64,000 bases of DNA from Elysia chlorotica. Lineage: Eukaryota; Mollusca; Gastropoda; Plakobranchidae. The stretch covers positions 87,009-151,008 of the forward strand of contig RQTK01001097.1 in assembly GCA_003991915.1 (NCBI GenBank), read 5' to 3'. Within the stretch, counting starts at the first letter, position 1; each line of letters begins with the position of its first letter. The notes under the pieces are model-generated. The model did not search any database. It saw only the letters and a list, made by a program, of their open reading frames with translations, and was not told the origin of the DNA. Of this stretch, positions 47,268-60,462 are shown piece after piece. The position numbers were made by a program, and so were the translations under genes.

Positions 47268-48326
47268 ATTAAGTTCAGGAAAAACCGAGCCAGTCATGAA
47301 GCTGCCTCTATTGATTTATTGAAGCACATAATTATAGGATTTAAATACAAGTCAATAACCTTCCTTGAGCGTGTTGTGCGGATTTGTACTTTGAAAAGTT
47401 GTCTAGACGTCGGTGGCGTCTTAGATAGTATGTCTCATTTGAGTTGATTTAGGCCTAATCAATGGATAATTTTTGTTGATGTTTGGAATTCAATTTTTGA
47501 GAGATAGCATTTTATTTTTTTTAAACATTTTTTCTCTTTAAGATTTTACCTTTGTTATTGATGAAGTCGGAGTTATACCAGTCTGATAAATAATTTTAAT
47601 CTGTCTTGTCTCTGTGGACGTAAGCTTTCAACTACCAGTTCCATTGCTGTGATTACTAAATTGCCAGACACCTTGCAAAACGTTTTTTCACTCAGACCAT
47701 GAATCTAAATGACAAGTAATAGCTACTGAATCCAGAAATGTGTAATGATTATTGTGTTTTTGTTTGTATCCCATATAACCAAGATGATAGTTTTCTTTTA
47801 TTTGTATCTTTACAAAGAGTTTTGTTACTTGGTTGTGATCTGTGAGCTCTGCTTAAGACCTTTGTTTGATTGACAAGCAAGTAGTATGAGTAGTGAGGAG
47901 TGATTCACGCTGTGAACATTCAAACCGAAGGAAGATCTAGTGTAGTCATTGTAGAGAGGGAGTGGATTTAGACTACCGCCATATTTTTTTGTATAAGAGT
48001 ATCATGTGATCAGCTGTAATGTGAGACAGTCCAGGTATCCCCTCCGCGCCCTGTCTCGTGTGTGGTTGCACGTAAAATTGCTAGACGTGAATTATGGGCT
48101 CTGTCCACAATAAAGTCTATATAGTGATGGCGTTGAACGTTACACCAACTCAACTCTCGACATTTATTAAGGTTCGAAGTTGAGGCGTTTAAATCCACTT
48201 TGTTCTTGTTCTTTTTGCCTAAGAATTTAACACAAGAATCAGAAACTGTTTAGAACAACAACAACAAAACTAAGGTGGGTTTTTATTTTTTTCTTATTGT
48301 CAAACAGAACTCATGTCATGTCTTTC
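47268..48326 (+). repeat. Duplicated segment A2, second copy
   Basis: The partner of 42656-43744, with a SINE body at 47997-48150. Confidence 0.95.
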
Positions 48327-48458
48327 AACAAATCGGATCAACCCTTTGCAGAATCACATTCCACATCGAACCAAAAATGGAAAAGAGCCGTTAGCGAAAT
48401 CTTTACCTAATCGAAGCAAGGGCGAGAGAGTCAGGAGGAAACAGACAAGCAGACAGGC

Positions 48459-49854
<1,396 letters not shown>

Positions 49855-49997
49855 GAAAAAAGGAGTTATTTACATAAAGAAACAGGTTTGGGAAGAGTGA
49901 GGTTGCTTCGTTGGCAGCGACAGTATCTTTGATAGCCATAACTGAGGTGTATGCTTTAACAAGCAAAGTTTTCTGTGCCTTTCATGAGTATATAATT

Positions 49998-50188
49998 CGG
50001 AACGTATTGTTACAACTTGTAAAATCGACGGAAAGAAAGCTAGAGGTAGACTTAGAGTAAAGATCTGGGATGGGCTAAGAAGATCGATCGGTGAAATCCA
50101 AGGAATCGACCTCATCGTGAAATGCGGAGAGATGTGCAGGATATGCTTACAAACAACAACCCTTCTTGATGATGACGATGATGTTTAA
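49998..50188 (+). pseudogene. LINE reverse-transcriptase C-terminal remnant
   Basis: The frame ending in TAA at 50188 reads SERIVTTCKIDGKKARGRLR then VKIWDGLRRSIGEI. The pattern ER-(x)-G-K-R/K-x-R-G-R-x-R-x-x-x-W/L-D is typical of the end of the reverse-transcriptase polyprotein of non-LTR retrotransposons. It ends in a run of five Asp codons from a GATGATGACGATGAT tail, and RTE-type elements often end in such short tandem repeats. Upstream parts (endonuclease, catalytic YxDD) are absent, which fits a 5'-truncated insertion. The clade is not assignable by eye. Confidence 0.5.
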
Positions 50189-51090
50189 GAGATAAGAAAC
50201 ATTAAGGCCTACCTCATATTCTAGGGAAGTGCAATAATCTCATGCATTCATCATCATTTTATGCTTATATTAAATATAAATATTTCCTAAGTTTCTTTTA
50301 TATTGCTAACTCCCATTTATAAGTCTCATTCTTCTTCATAAAATCAACCGTGTCAACTTTACATTTAACATTCAAAATATTGAATTTCCATTCAATGGTT
50401 TTTTTCTTTTGAATAAGTGCGTAATCATCCATCCACCCCCTCATGTTAGAATTCAACTTAAGTATCAATGAACCAAACAATAGAAAGATACCATGGAGAT
50501 CAAATATAGATCTAGCTTTGAACAATAAATCCTCCCCTGGCATTGCAATATCAATTTTGTGTACAAAACAAGATTCATTGCTCTAAAGTGATAATGAGTT
50601 TGGGGTTTTCCGTGGGCAGGTCTCATTGTTTTCATATAGCGTAATTATCAACTAGATATTGATGAATGGAAATATAGATGGTAAAAGAGTAGAGTCAGAC
50701 AAAGAATAACCTTTTTAAATAGCCTATATATACGGGCAACCAATAAAGACAGGAGCAAATTAGACTCTTTAAAGTTGTCTGAACAAAGAGATTAGTAGCG
50801 TAGCAAGATCACCCATGTCAGCTTTAGACGGTATTTGATGAATGAATTGATATAAGCGGAGATATTAGTTTGTATCGAGCAACAACAATGAGCAGTATTA
50901 TAAGTAACATAGGTGAGATCCACGAATGTTTCCCTTTATCCCGTTTATAATGACTAATGTGGTTGTAGTTATTATTATCAAAGCAAGTCTTTACTAACGT
51001 TATTAGAATTTTCAATAAGCAAGATAACCGAAATAACTAGATTATTAATAGAAGCAGGGTAATTAATTACTTAGTCACTATTTGTATCCT
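50189..51090. other. AT-rich non-coding stretch
   Basis: Nothing supported. Confidence 0.4.
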
Positions 51091-51096
51091 AAGGTA

Positions 51097-51188
51097 GTAA
51101 GTACAACGTTGTGGTAAGCTTAAGAGTCGTTTTAAGATGTGGCAATAAGAAGGCTTACGGCGTGGCTACCGCGATGTTGTACTTACAA
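51097..51188. mobile_element. Hairpin repeat (MITE-like), copy 2
   Basis: Ends are inverted: 'gtaagtacaacgttg' on the left and, in reverse, 'gtaagtacaacatcg' on the right. The centre is 'cgttttaagatgtgg' and 'taagaaggcttacggcg', the latter itself a small palindrome. It aligns with 6931-7028. Confidence 0.65.
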
Positions 51189-52078
51189 CCTCATCAGATC
51201 ATGATGCGTCAGAGATTCTCCAATTCGTTGGGTGAGCAATCTCCATTATCATGGTCTTGAGCCAGTGTGGGTGTTGGTGTAAATCCTCTGTTGGTTTAAG
51301 AGTCAGTTTGTCTGGGCTCAGTGACAGGTATTTGCTAGTCACAGTGGAGACCTCACAAAACGAAGTCTGATAACTTGAATTTCTCATAAACCGAATTTGG
51401 AAAGAGAATAAGTTATTTTTTTTTCTCTTTGGCTTATAATTAGAAATCTTTCTGGTATGATTCTCTAAATTCGAAGCTCACACCACTAACGGACATTGCA
51501 AAAGTACTATCCGTCAAACTGAATCCAATGTATATTGCTACCCAAAACCTGCTTTTCAAAGAAATAGGCTTGGAAGAAGGTTGTTATAGATTAAAACAAT
51601 AAGAAACTTATATAAACGCAGTTTTTCATATAATTATGGTCTGTTAATTTTAACACGTTTGTATATCAAGCACGTCCTCTTTTGTAATTCAAATTCTTTT
51701 AAATCGAAGTTTAGATCAAAATTGCTAGAAATTCGAATTATGAGGTTTCCACTGTATACACTGGCAAGGTCATAGATAGTCTTCGCCGGAATATTGCCTG
51801 CTGCGTCATTCTTCGTGAAATTAATCACTGTTTGGGGATTATTCAATGCTCCAAGTTTGCAGCAAGGTAAACAGAAATACAATTACAACAAGGAAATCTA
51901 GACAAATAAACACAAAATAATTGAATTATCTTGAAAGACAAAGCAGCGTATACGCCTTTTTACTAAGATATACTGCAATGTAAAAAGAATAAAAACATTG
52001 TATATTATCACCATTTATTTCACACAATTTTTCTGTTTCTGCCTCTGTCTATCTAGTTGTTTATTTTTATCTCTCTCA

Positions 52079-52082
<4 letters not shown>
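51189..52082. other. AT-rich non-coding stretch
   Basis: Nothing supported. Confidence 0.4.

Positions 52083-52128
<46 letters not shown>
52083..52128. repeat. (CT)n microsatellite
   Basis: CTGT units leading into CT units. Confidence 0.92.
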
Positions 52129-52130
<2 letters not shown>

Positions 52131-52660
52131 CACTATCTAACAACAATTGAGATCTCCGAATCTGTAGAAATTATGCAGCCATCAAACAAGTTTCCGATTC
52201 TATGAAGGAAAAAGGAAGACGTTTTTCCAAACAACTTTGCGCAATGGTGAGTGTATTAGTTTGAAAAACAAGAGGTTTGTTTCCGTTACTTAAAGTAAAC
52301 TGATTACTTGTTCTGGATAGCACACTTTTCCAAGTTGAGACAAGAGAGTGCAACATCCGAGGCGAACATTGACCAGGAAAGAGTACTTGAAGATTCCTTT
52401 CATGTTGTCCTATTTACTGGAGATTTCAGTTGACGCCAGAACGTCAGTGTTACCAATAACACGATTCCAATTAGAAAAATTAAAGGTATATCGATCTCCA
52501 TGGTAACGAAAGTGGAATGCGTCTTCTACCTCTTATTTAAACTCCTCTAAATATATCAGGATGATATACACATTTCATGTCTTGCAATGGTTAGTATAAT
52601 CACTATGTGCTTCTCTTCCTCCTCCTTCTCTCCTCTTTCTCCTCCTCCACTTTCTCATTT

Positions 52661-52988
<328 letters not shown>

Positions 52989-53554
52989 TTTATTATCTAC
53001 ATCCTCATGGTTATTTTTTTCGACATCATTATCATCTTTGTTATTACTGATACTATTCTATCAATTTAGACCAGACGAATTTTGGGCAACATGGATTGAT
53101 TTCAGTAGTCATAACTAGATCACGAATTCCATAGCCAACCTCGATCGTGACTGAGTCAATGCCTCTGGACCAAAGGCTGCTGGAACTGAAAAACCTAATT
53201 TAACAAAAGAAAGAGTATCAATAAAAGCTAGACCAGTGAACACAAGATGGTGGCTACGCATTGAAAAATACTTGTTTCTTTTTACATTATATGCATCAAA
53301 ATACATTGACATGAGGTCGTGGATATTAAGTACTTCTAGTATTGGTTTAAAATGCAGCATGTTCTCGTAGATTCATTTCCCCTTTCATTATCTGATTTTT
53401 TTTCTTTATGTTACTTCCACAGTATCTCCATTTCTCTTGACTTATGTGATTGTTCTATCTATGTATGTCTCTGAATATTTTTATGTTTTGCTGCTGTTTT
53501 GTTTTGTATTTTGTTGGGTTGTTGTTGGTTTTTTTTTTTGCATTTTCTTTCTGC

Positions 53555-53559
<5 letters not shown>

Positions 53560-53643
<84 letters not shown>
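53560..53643. repeat. (CT)n microsatellite
   Basis: About 38 CT units. Confidence 0.96.
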
Positions 53644-53648
<5 letters not shown>

Positions 53649-55470
53649 TAAACGATCATAATATGTAACAAATCATATATTTTTAGCAAACTGAAAGACT
53701 GACCACCCACAAAATTAGTGAGAATCGAATTCTAACCACAGGTTAAAGGAACTTAATGTCATCTTGCCTTCTTTGCAAATCATTATGTTTTTTGCATTCG
53801 CCAAACGTAACTGTTGTCAGTAGTACACTGCGATGGAAAGAGTTTTCCTGCCACTGTACTTACAGTATCTCCTTATCAATACACAGACCACCAACTGAAA
53901 GTGCGAAATAGAAGAATCGTGTATGCTGTGAGCTAAAAAGTAATTTATTTTGACTTACTTTTTCACTGTCTAGCACTTTCCGTGTATAAATTAATAATTT
54001 TTTAAAGAGAAACTGCCTTCAGCAGAAGCAATTTACAGCTGGGATTTGGTTCAGTACCGTTATAATACTTAACAGACCGTAATGAACGTCAACAATATCC
54101 AATTATTATACATTTAGAAATGTATCCTAATTAGGGCCAAGCTCTTGGTGAATATGAGATAGTGCAATACTCTAATTGAAGTTCATGATACAGTGCCCAT
54201 TCCTATTTGCTAATGCTATACTTTCATTAGTGTCTTGGTCCCTCTGTTCATGACTCTTCAAAACCCATAAAATTCCGTGTCTTTCGTTTAGAGACAAGAT
54301 CAGGTAAGCACAAGGTCTCTGTTGATGTTCTCCAGATACACCTGTACATCTCTCAGATCTACGTTAGCCTGTCAGTGATACTTGGTATTGAATCTTCTTG
54401 GAGCGATTCCGATCTGACGCCCGAAGAGTCTGCACACCTTTCAGGTCAAGGATTAGTTATATTAATCAAGACGCACAGCTAATTTTGATGGTGTTTTTTG
54501 TTGGGTTTTTTTGCCACCCACCAGTGCCCCAATATTTATGAAATATCCTCCTAGCATGGTGAATGAAAGTTTTCATTCAAAAAGATATCTGTTAATTGAG
54601 CCACTTGTCATTTCATTAACATTTACAGTCAGGTTGGATTCTACTATTGAAATAATATGGAGTTAATAAGAGAGAATGGAAGGAAAGTGGGCACAATATT
54701 AATATAGCAATTATGACTTCTTTGCTCCGACTGTTCTATTTGCTTATGTTAAGAGAAAATCTTAATTTTAATCTTGCAGACAGAAAAATTCGGATGTTTA
54801 ATTTAGATTTAAAAAACGCGATGATTGAAAATAGATTTAGTAGTTAAGATTACGAGTAAGGGGTTTGTCTTCTCCACTTTCGAGTCTGAAATATTACCGA
54901 TGTTTGTGGCAAGGGTCGCATGACAGAGCTACCTGATACCAGCAGGATATATCTCTTAACTTCTAGCTCTTGTGATGGATTTTTACCGACCAATATAAAA
55001 AGAAAAACGTATGTGCATTTCTAGCTAATATTAGTTGTTACTGTTAGGCGTCTGCACGATTTCGCCCCACCCCCCATCCACCCCCACCCCGGCTTCTCGT
55101 ATTTCCGGACAACCCACGAAGATCAAGTGAAAAAGGTTAATGCAATAGATTTGATTGGATCAGTTTCGGTATAGTGAAACCTGCGAAATCTCTGGGATCC
55201 CTCTCCCGTCCATATCGTCTTACATGATCCCTTTCTTGAGACCTTCGCTTTCTCCAACGAGAGATTACTTTTACTTCCACATAGATTTGAAAGTCCCACG
55301 AGAAGGAAATAATAACCACACATATCAAAACATAATGCCCCCATTTACTCAATTCTAAGATCGAATGTGTAAAGCTATCCCGAAATTCGGACTTTGTAGC
55401 TGTAAGTAAGAACATGAATGATCCGCACCCAAGCGGCGACGCTCTATAATCGATACATTTTTTAGACCTT
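53644..55470. other. Non-coding stretch
   Basis: No exon with splice support. A C-rich patch at 55060-55095 has no coding signature. Confidence 0.4.
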
Positions 55471-55574
55471 GGATAGAATGCACAACAAGATGTAGCTTAC
55501 ATCTTTCGTAACAATATAGGAGTAAGAAGGCTTACGACGAGACGAAAGCTACGTCATGTTTGTGCATTCTACCC
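55471..55574. mobile_element. Hairpin repeat (MITE-like), copy 3
   Basis: The left arm 'gatagaatgcacaacaagatgtagc' pairs with the right arm, which read in reverse is 'ggtagaatgcacaaacatgacgtagc'. The centre holds 'gtaagaaggcttacgacgag', shared with copies 1 and 2, while the outer arms differ. It is a related but distinct subtype. Confidence 0.65.
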
Positions 55575-55927
55575 CTTGTGGGCAGGGTGTCACTTGATAA
55601 CTTTACTCTTCATGGCCAGAATCAGTTTTTGGTTAGTCTAGACGTCATCTTGATCTAGCGAAGGGTCATATTAACCACCGGGGATCTCTCGTTACAAAGC
55701 GATGTAAGATGGAAAGAAATCTCTCTTATATGACTGTAATGAGGTTGTTTGTATCCATTTATTTCTTCTTTTTTTTCGATTTTTACCCGATTTCAATTAT
55801 TAGTCAATTTTGTTCACGCTTTTGATACTATTTATCCCTTATCAAGTTAGTACCTTCAGGCGCTTTTTATACGTTCTTTCAAAATATCTATTTACCTTTT
55901 TTCCAGCGTAGTTTGTTATTGTTTTAA

Positions 55928-55952
55928 ATGTTATTGTTGTTGTTGACTATGA

Positions 55953-56006
<54 letters not shown>

Positions 56007-56118
56007 CTTTGCTGTTTTATTCTTGCTTTTTCAGTGCTGTATTTTTTTGGTTAAGTTTTTTGTTTTTCTTATTGTTCTTTCTTTGTTTTTGTTTTGTTTC
56101 TTTTTTTTGTTTTGTCTA

Positions 56119-56182
<64 letters not shown>

Positions 56183-56200
56183 TTGTTGTTGTTGTTGTTT
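55928..56200. repeat. (GTT)n microsatellite arrays
   Basis: Two main GTT arrays (about 55960-56006 and 56120-56198) with T-rich sequence between. Confidence 0.95.
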
Positions 56201-57305
56201 TCCCCTCTTACAAGAAATCGTCTCCATTTCTATGTATTCTACAATATTCCATTTTTGTCTGTCATTATACCTCGTATTACATCCCTCTTACTTTACCTCT
56301 GCTCCTTTCTCATTCTTTCTCTATCACTATGTCAATCTACACATCTGTATGGTTCTCCCTCTCATTCATTTTCGTTTTTATCCTTCACTTTTTAACTTTT
56401 TGTCAACAGATCCAATTTTTAATCATGAAATTATCATAAAATAGTCTTATGTTTGTTTTTGTTTTTGTTTTTTTCAAAGCACACTGAAAATCTTCAAAGT
56501 ATTAATTTGAGCACGTTTTGTGCAGTTCGACACCGCCTTAAACTGTGATTCTCAAAAAACTAAATCTATTACCTTATCAAGTGATCGTTTTTTTACTTAG
56601 TTGATTTTCTTACTGTTTAAATTATCAGGTGTTTTCCATGACTCAAACACAGATTCAGGAGTAATGTATAACTATTGAACATCCGTGTTTTGTTTAAGCT
56701 TTTTTTTTTCCTGCAGATTTTGATTAGTTTTAAATAAAATCATGTGTGCTTTCTATGCTGTATTGAATGATTCAGCTATTCGGTCCTTTTTATTGTGCTT
56801 AATTGTATTCCTTTATGATTATTTTTGCCGGAGGCTAGAAATTGAAATAATTGTGATGGCAACTATTCTTAATATGGAAATCAAACATCGTCTTACGAAT
56901 TTCACAAAAATAACAAGTAATACAAATTTGTAGAAAAGAACACTTACGGTAATGTTTTTTTCAATTTTCTATTCAAATGGAAAACAAAAATAATTAGCCG
57001 AAACTAAAGCCGTCTTCACATTATTCAACAGGATGTTGAAATGAGACGAAAGGCAGTCATCACGAGAAGAGATTTTTACAACCTTATACACTTGGGGTTT
57101 TTAAATTTAGAATGAGCATCAGATTATCAGACCTCCTGGACGTTTAGCATTAATAGTCCATGTAATCATATTTTTATAGGTTCAGTAGTCAAGGCAAAAT
57201 TGCATCTACATCCACAGCACTCACTAATATTTGTTTACAGCGTTTGGACTAAATTTAAACACAAAGCTTGCTTGCTAATTTCGTAACAAACTTTCACGAT
57301 TGAAT
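56201..57305. other. AT-rich non-coding stretch
   Basis: Nothing supported. Confidence 0.4.
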
Positions 57306-57362
57306 ACTCTCCCTCTCGTTGAACGTCTCCTAGGTTCTCCTGGGGGATCCTATACGGCGATA
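57306..57362 (+). repeat. Short dispersed repeat
   Basis: 'gaacgtctcctaggttctcc' followed by 'tgggggatcctatacggcg' matches 29551-29612 in reverse and part of 33880-33915. Confidence 0.65.
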
Positions 57363-57765
57363 CATGTAACAAGGTGCGTTCGAAAAACTTTTATGATCAA
57401 AGGGAGATAATCCACCAAGTTAGATTTCTTTCTTTCCCATTAGCTCTCCTAATCACGCCGAGTCTACGTGACGTGACGTTAACCCTTCACGTTCTGCCAT
57501 TATCCCTATCAAACTCATTTGTCTCTTTTCGCACATTAAGCGATACCGCTTATACAGACTTCTTAAATATGCAAGCATGTAAAGCCAAACCCAGCACAAG
57601 TTGCCGTCGTGGCCAGGGCAAACATGGAAGGTCAATATTTTGGAGTGTTGCCGCCTAAATAGTTGGCTGACCTTGATGGTCTGACGCCCTGCCACCTTGA
57701 CGCCTGTTCTCTTTGGCACCTGGTGTTGCAATCCACTGCACTGGCGTTCAGGGTGAGAAAAGGAG

Positions 57766-57959
57766 AGGGCGAGAGAGAGAGAGAGAGAGAGAATGGGGAT
57801 GGGGATAAAGAGATGAGAAAGAGGGGAGAGAGAGAAAGAGGAATGAGAGAAAGAGAAAGAATGATAGAGGTAGAGAGGGGGGATGGAAAAAAAAGAAGAG
57901 AGAAAGAGAAGGAGAAAAAGAAGCGAGAGAAAGAGGAGGGAGAGACAGGGAGAAAAAGA

Positions 57960-58020
<61 letters not shown>

Positions 58021-58235
58021 ATGGGGATGGGGATAAAGAGATGAGAAAGAGGGGAGAGAGGGAAAGAGGAATGAGAGAAAGAGAAAGAATGATAGAGGTA
58101 GAGAGGGGGGATGGAAAAAAAGAAGAGAGAAAGAGAGGGAGAAAAAGAAGCGAGAGAAAGAGGAGGGAGAGACAGGGAGAAAAAGAAGAGAGAGAAAGGG
58201 GAGGGAGAGAGAGGGAGAAAAAGAGATGGAGAGAG
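57766..58235. repeat. Purine-rich tract with 228-bp tandem duplication
   Basis: A GA-rich unit beginning 'atggggatggggataaagag' recurs 228 bp later (57793 and 58021) with few differences. The long Glu/Arg-rich frame on the plus strand is a by-product of the repeat. Confidence 0.9.
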
Positions 58236-58357
58236 ACATTTGCTAAGTGCCGTTATAATAACGTTTATATGATTACGATACCTGGCAGTGTATGTAATTT
58301 GTGTGCCATTCTAATTATATCTTCTTTGATTTGACTGAGATGATTACCCGGTTTATT

Positions 58358-59334
58358 TCTGGGAACGCATCAGGTACAGCTGGAAAAGTAATGCAATCTT
58401 TGTTTGCTGTGTGGTTATTACTAGACGCGAAAAATTAATCTTTTTATAGTTAATTCAGCTTGATAGTGGTTTTAAAATTACAATAATACATACAAGTTTT
58501 AACAAAAATAATAACTTCAATTTCTGCAATTGGGAAAAACAGCCTTTTAATTGAAGAGAAAAGGTGTGATGTTATCGCTGATTTTAAACCAGCTAAGAAG
58601 ATGCGAATGCATTATCTTCAATCAACAGCAAAATATCGTAAGGTATATTCAGTCACCGAGAAATAACTTAGGATATTAATTCAAAGCGACACTGTCTTAA
58701 AATACAAGGTGTACTTACTGCTATTGCTTATGCAAATAGTATACTTTATTATACTTAAAGGACGTACTTGTGGAGTGGCTGGTTTAATGGATTTGATAGA
58801 GACGAATTTCGAGCTTTTTATATCACATAAAGTATTATTATTGGTATAAATGAAGAACTTTCTGGGGGCACATCAGGTACGGCTGAAAAAGTAATGCAAT
58901 CTTTGATTGCTGTGTGGTTATTACTAGACGCGAAAAATTAATCTTTTTATAGTTAATTCAGCTTGATAGTGGTTTTAAAATTACAATAATACATACAAGT
59001 TTAAAAAATCATAACTTCAAAATTTTGCATTTTGGATAAACAGCGTTTAATTGAAGAGAAAAGGTGTGATGTTATCGCTGATTTTAAACCAGCTAAGAAA
59101 ATGCGAATGCATAATCCTCAATCAATAGCAAGATATCGTAAGACATAATCATCAATCAACCGAAAAATTACTTATGATACTAATTCAAATCGATACTGTC
59201 TCAAAATACAAGGTTTACTTACTGCTATACCTTATGAAAATAGTGTACTTTATAGGTAGTAATTGGTTTTGATAGATACGAACCTCTGGCATTTTATATC
59301 ACAGTAAGTATTATTATTGGTATAAATGAAGAAA
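58358..59334. repeat. About 500-bp tandem duplication
   Basis: The unit starting near 'catcaggtacagctg' (58368) recurs from 58871. Copy 1 ends 'attggtataaatgaagaact' near 58860 and copy 2 at about 59334. Copy 2 is shorter by small deletions and carries scattered substitutions, so it is older than the 162-bp and 717-bp duplications. Neither copy is coding. Confidence 0.92.
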
Positions 59335-60350
59335 AGGGCCAATTGTTATGCACCACATCTATTGGTTAAAATCACCAAGACTTTATCTACATTGCACTTT
59401 AAATTGCGTGGCATGATCAAAGAAAATAATATAATATTAACCATCAGATTTTATTTTTCTTCACAGATGTAGCCATATGACCCAAACTTAAAGCTTATGA
59501 ATCTGTGTTCTATAGAAAAACTCAAAACAGCGTCCAGTGGAATGCTGTTTTAAGAAAACAAATTTTCTTTACAGATCCTACAGAAGTTGGTTAGATCGTT
59601 CTCGATCAGGGTAGGTGCGCCAGGCTGCTAATTTTATCCCCCAGAATGTTTACACCAGGAGCCTGGGACATCTAGCCTGAACGCCGCTAAATTTATACAC
59701 CTGTAAACAGCCAGCCTGTTATTTATAATAGAGATTGGCCAGGTACAACCGTCCTAGGTGATTACCAGATGGACTGTCTTCCACATGGGGTGAGCAGTGA
59801 GCAGTGCTAGGTTGCCTGAGTTTGAAAGGTGTTTTTTAAACTGTATACAAATACAAACTTGGTAAAGTTCAAGCTTTAAGCAAAAAGCCTACAGACAAAA
59901 TCATGCTCAGAGAAATGAAAATCATCAGAGAAATTAATAGAAAAAGAATGAGGACAAGGGATTTACTGCGTTGTAGTAATCAAAGAAGAGAGTGATAGCT
60001 AAGGAAAAGAGAAAGTCGATGCTAGCATGATATAGACATAAGGATAAGGAAATGATGGAAATAAGAGTACGTTAGAGAGCAATACAATATGAACATATTA
60101 ACATACATGACGATGAAAGGTAGTTATCTATCGGTGGCATGCCAGATAAATTTACTGACAGACAAAACCAAATGATTGAAGTATGCCCAATAGAAAAATG
60201 AAGTAATATTCATACTTTTCGATTTCATACCGAGAGAGACAAGGCAGCAAAGAAAGTATAATACTAAAATAATTTTATGGATTTGGATGATACCAGGCAG
60301 TGAGATGATACAGCAAGTTGGAAAGAGGGGAAGGGGTGGGGTAGATATGT
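59335..60350. other. Non-coding stretch with a possible regulatory patch
   Basis: About 59600-59790 is of higher complexity. It has forkhead-like TGTTTAC (59647-59653) and GTAAACA (59703-59709), the latter overlapping an E-box CACCTG. Function is inference. Confidence 0.25.
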
Positions 60351-60354
60351 ATAA

Positions 60355-60418
60355 ACAAAGAGATGGGGGAGAAAAGAGGGAGAGAGAGGGAGAGAAAGAG
60401 AGAGAGGGAGATAGAGAT

Positions 60419-60460
<42 letters not shown>
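60355..60460. repeat. (GA)n-rich tract
   Basis: A purine run with a pure GA array at about 60424-60459. Confidence 0.92.

Positions 60461-60462
<2 letters not shown>

Noticed and set aside
57663-58334. 223-codon Arg/Glu-rich protein
   Set aside because: It is the translation of a duplicated GA-rich tract; both strands and several frames are open for the same reason.
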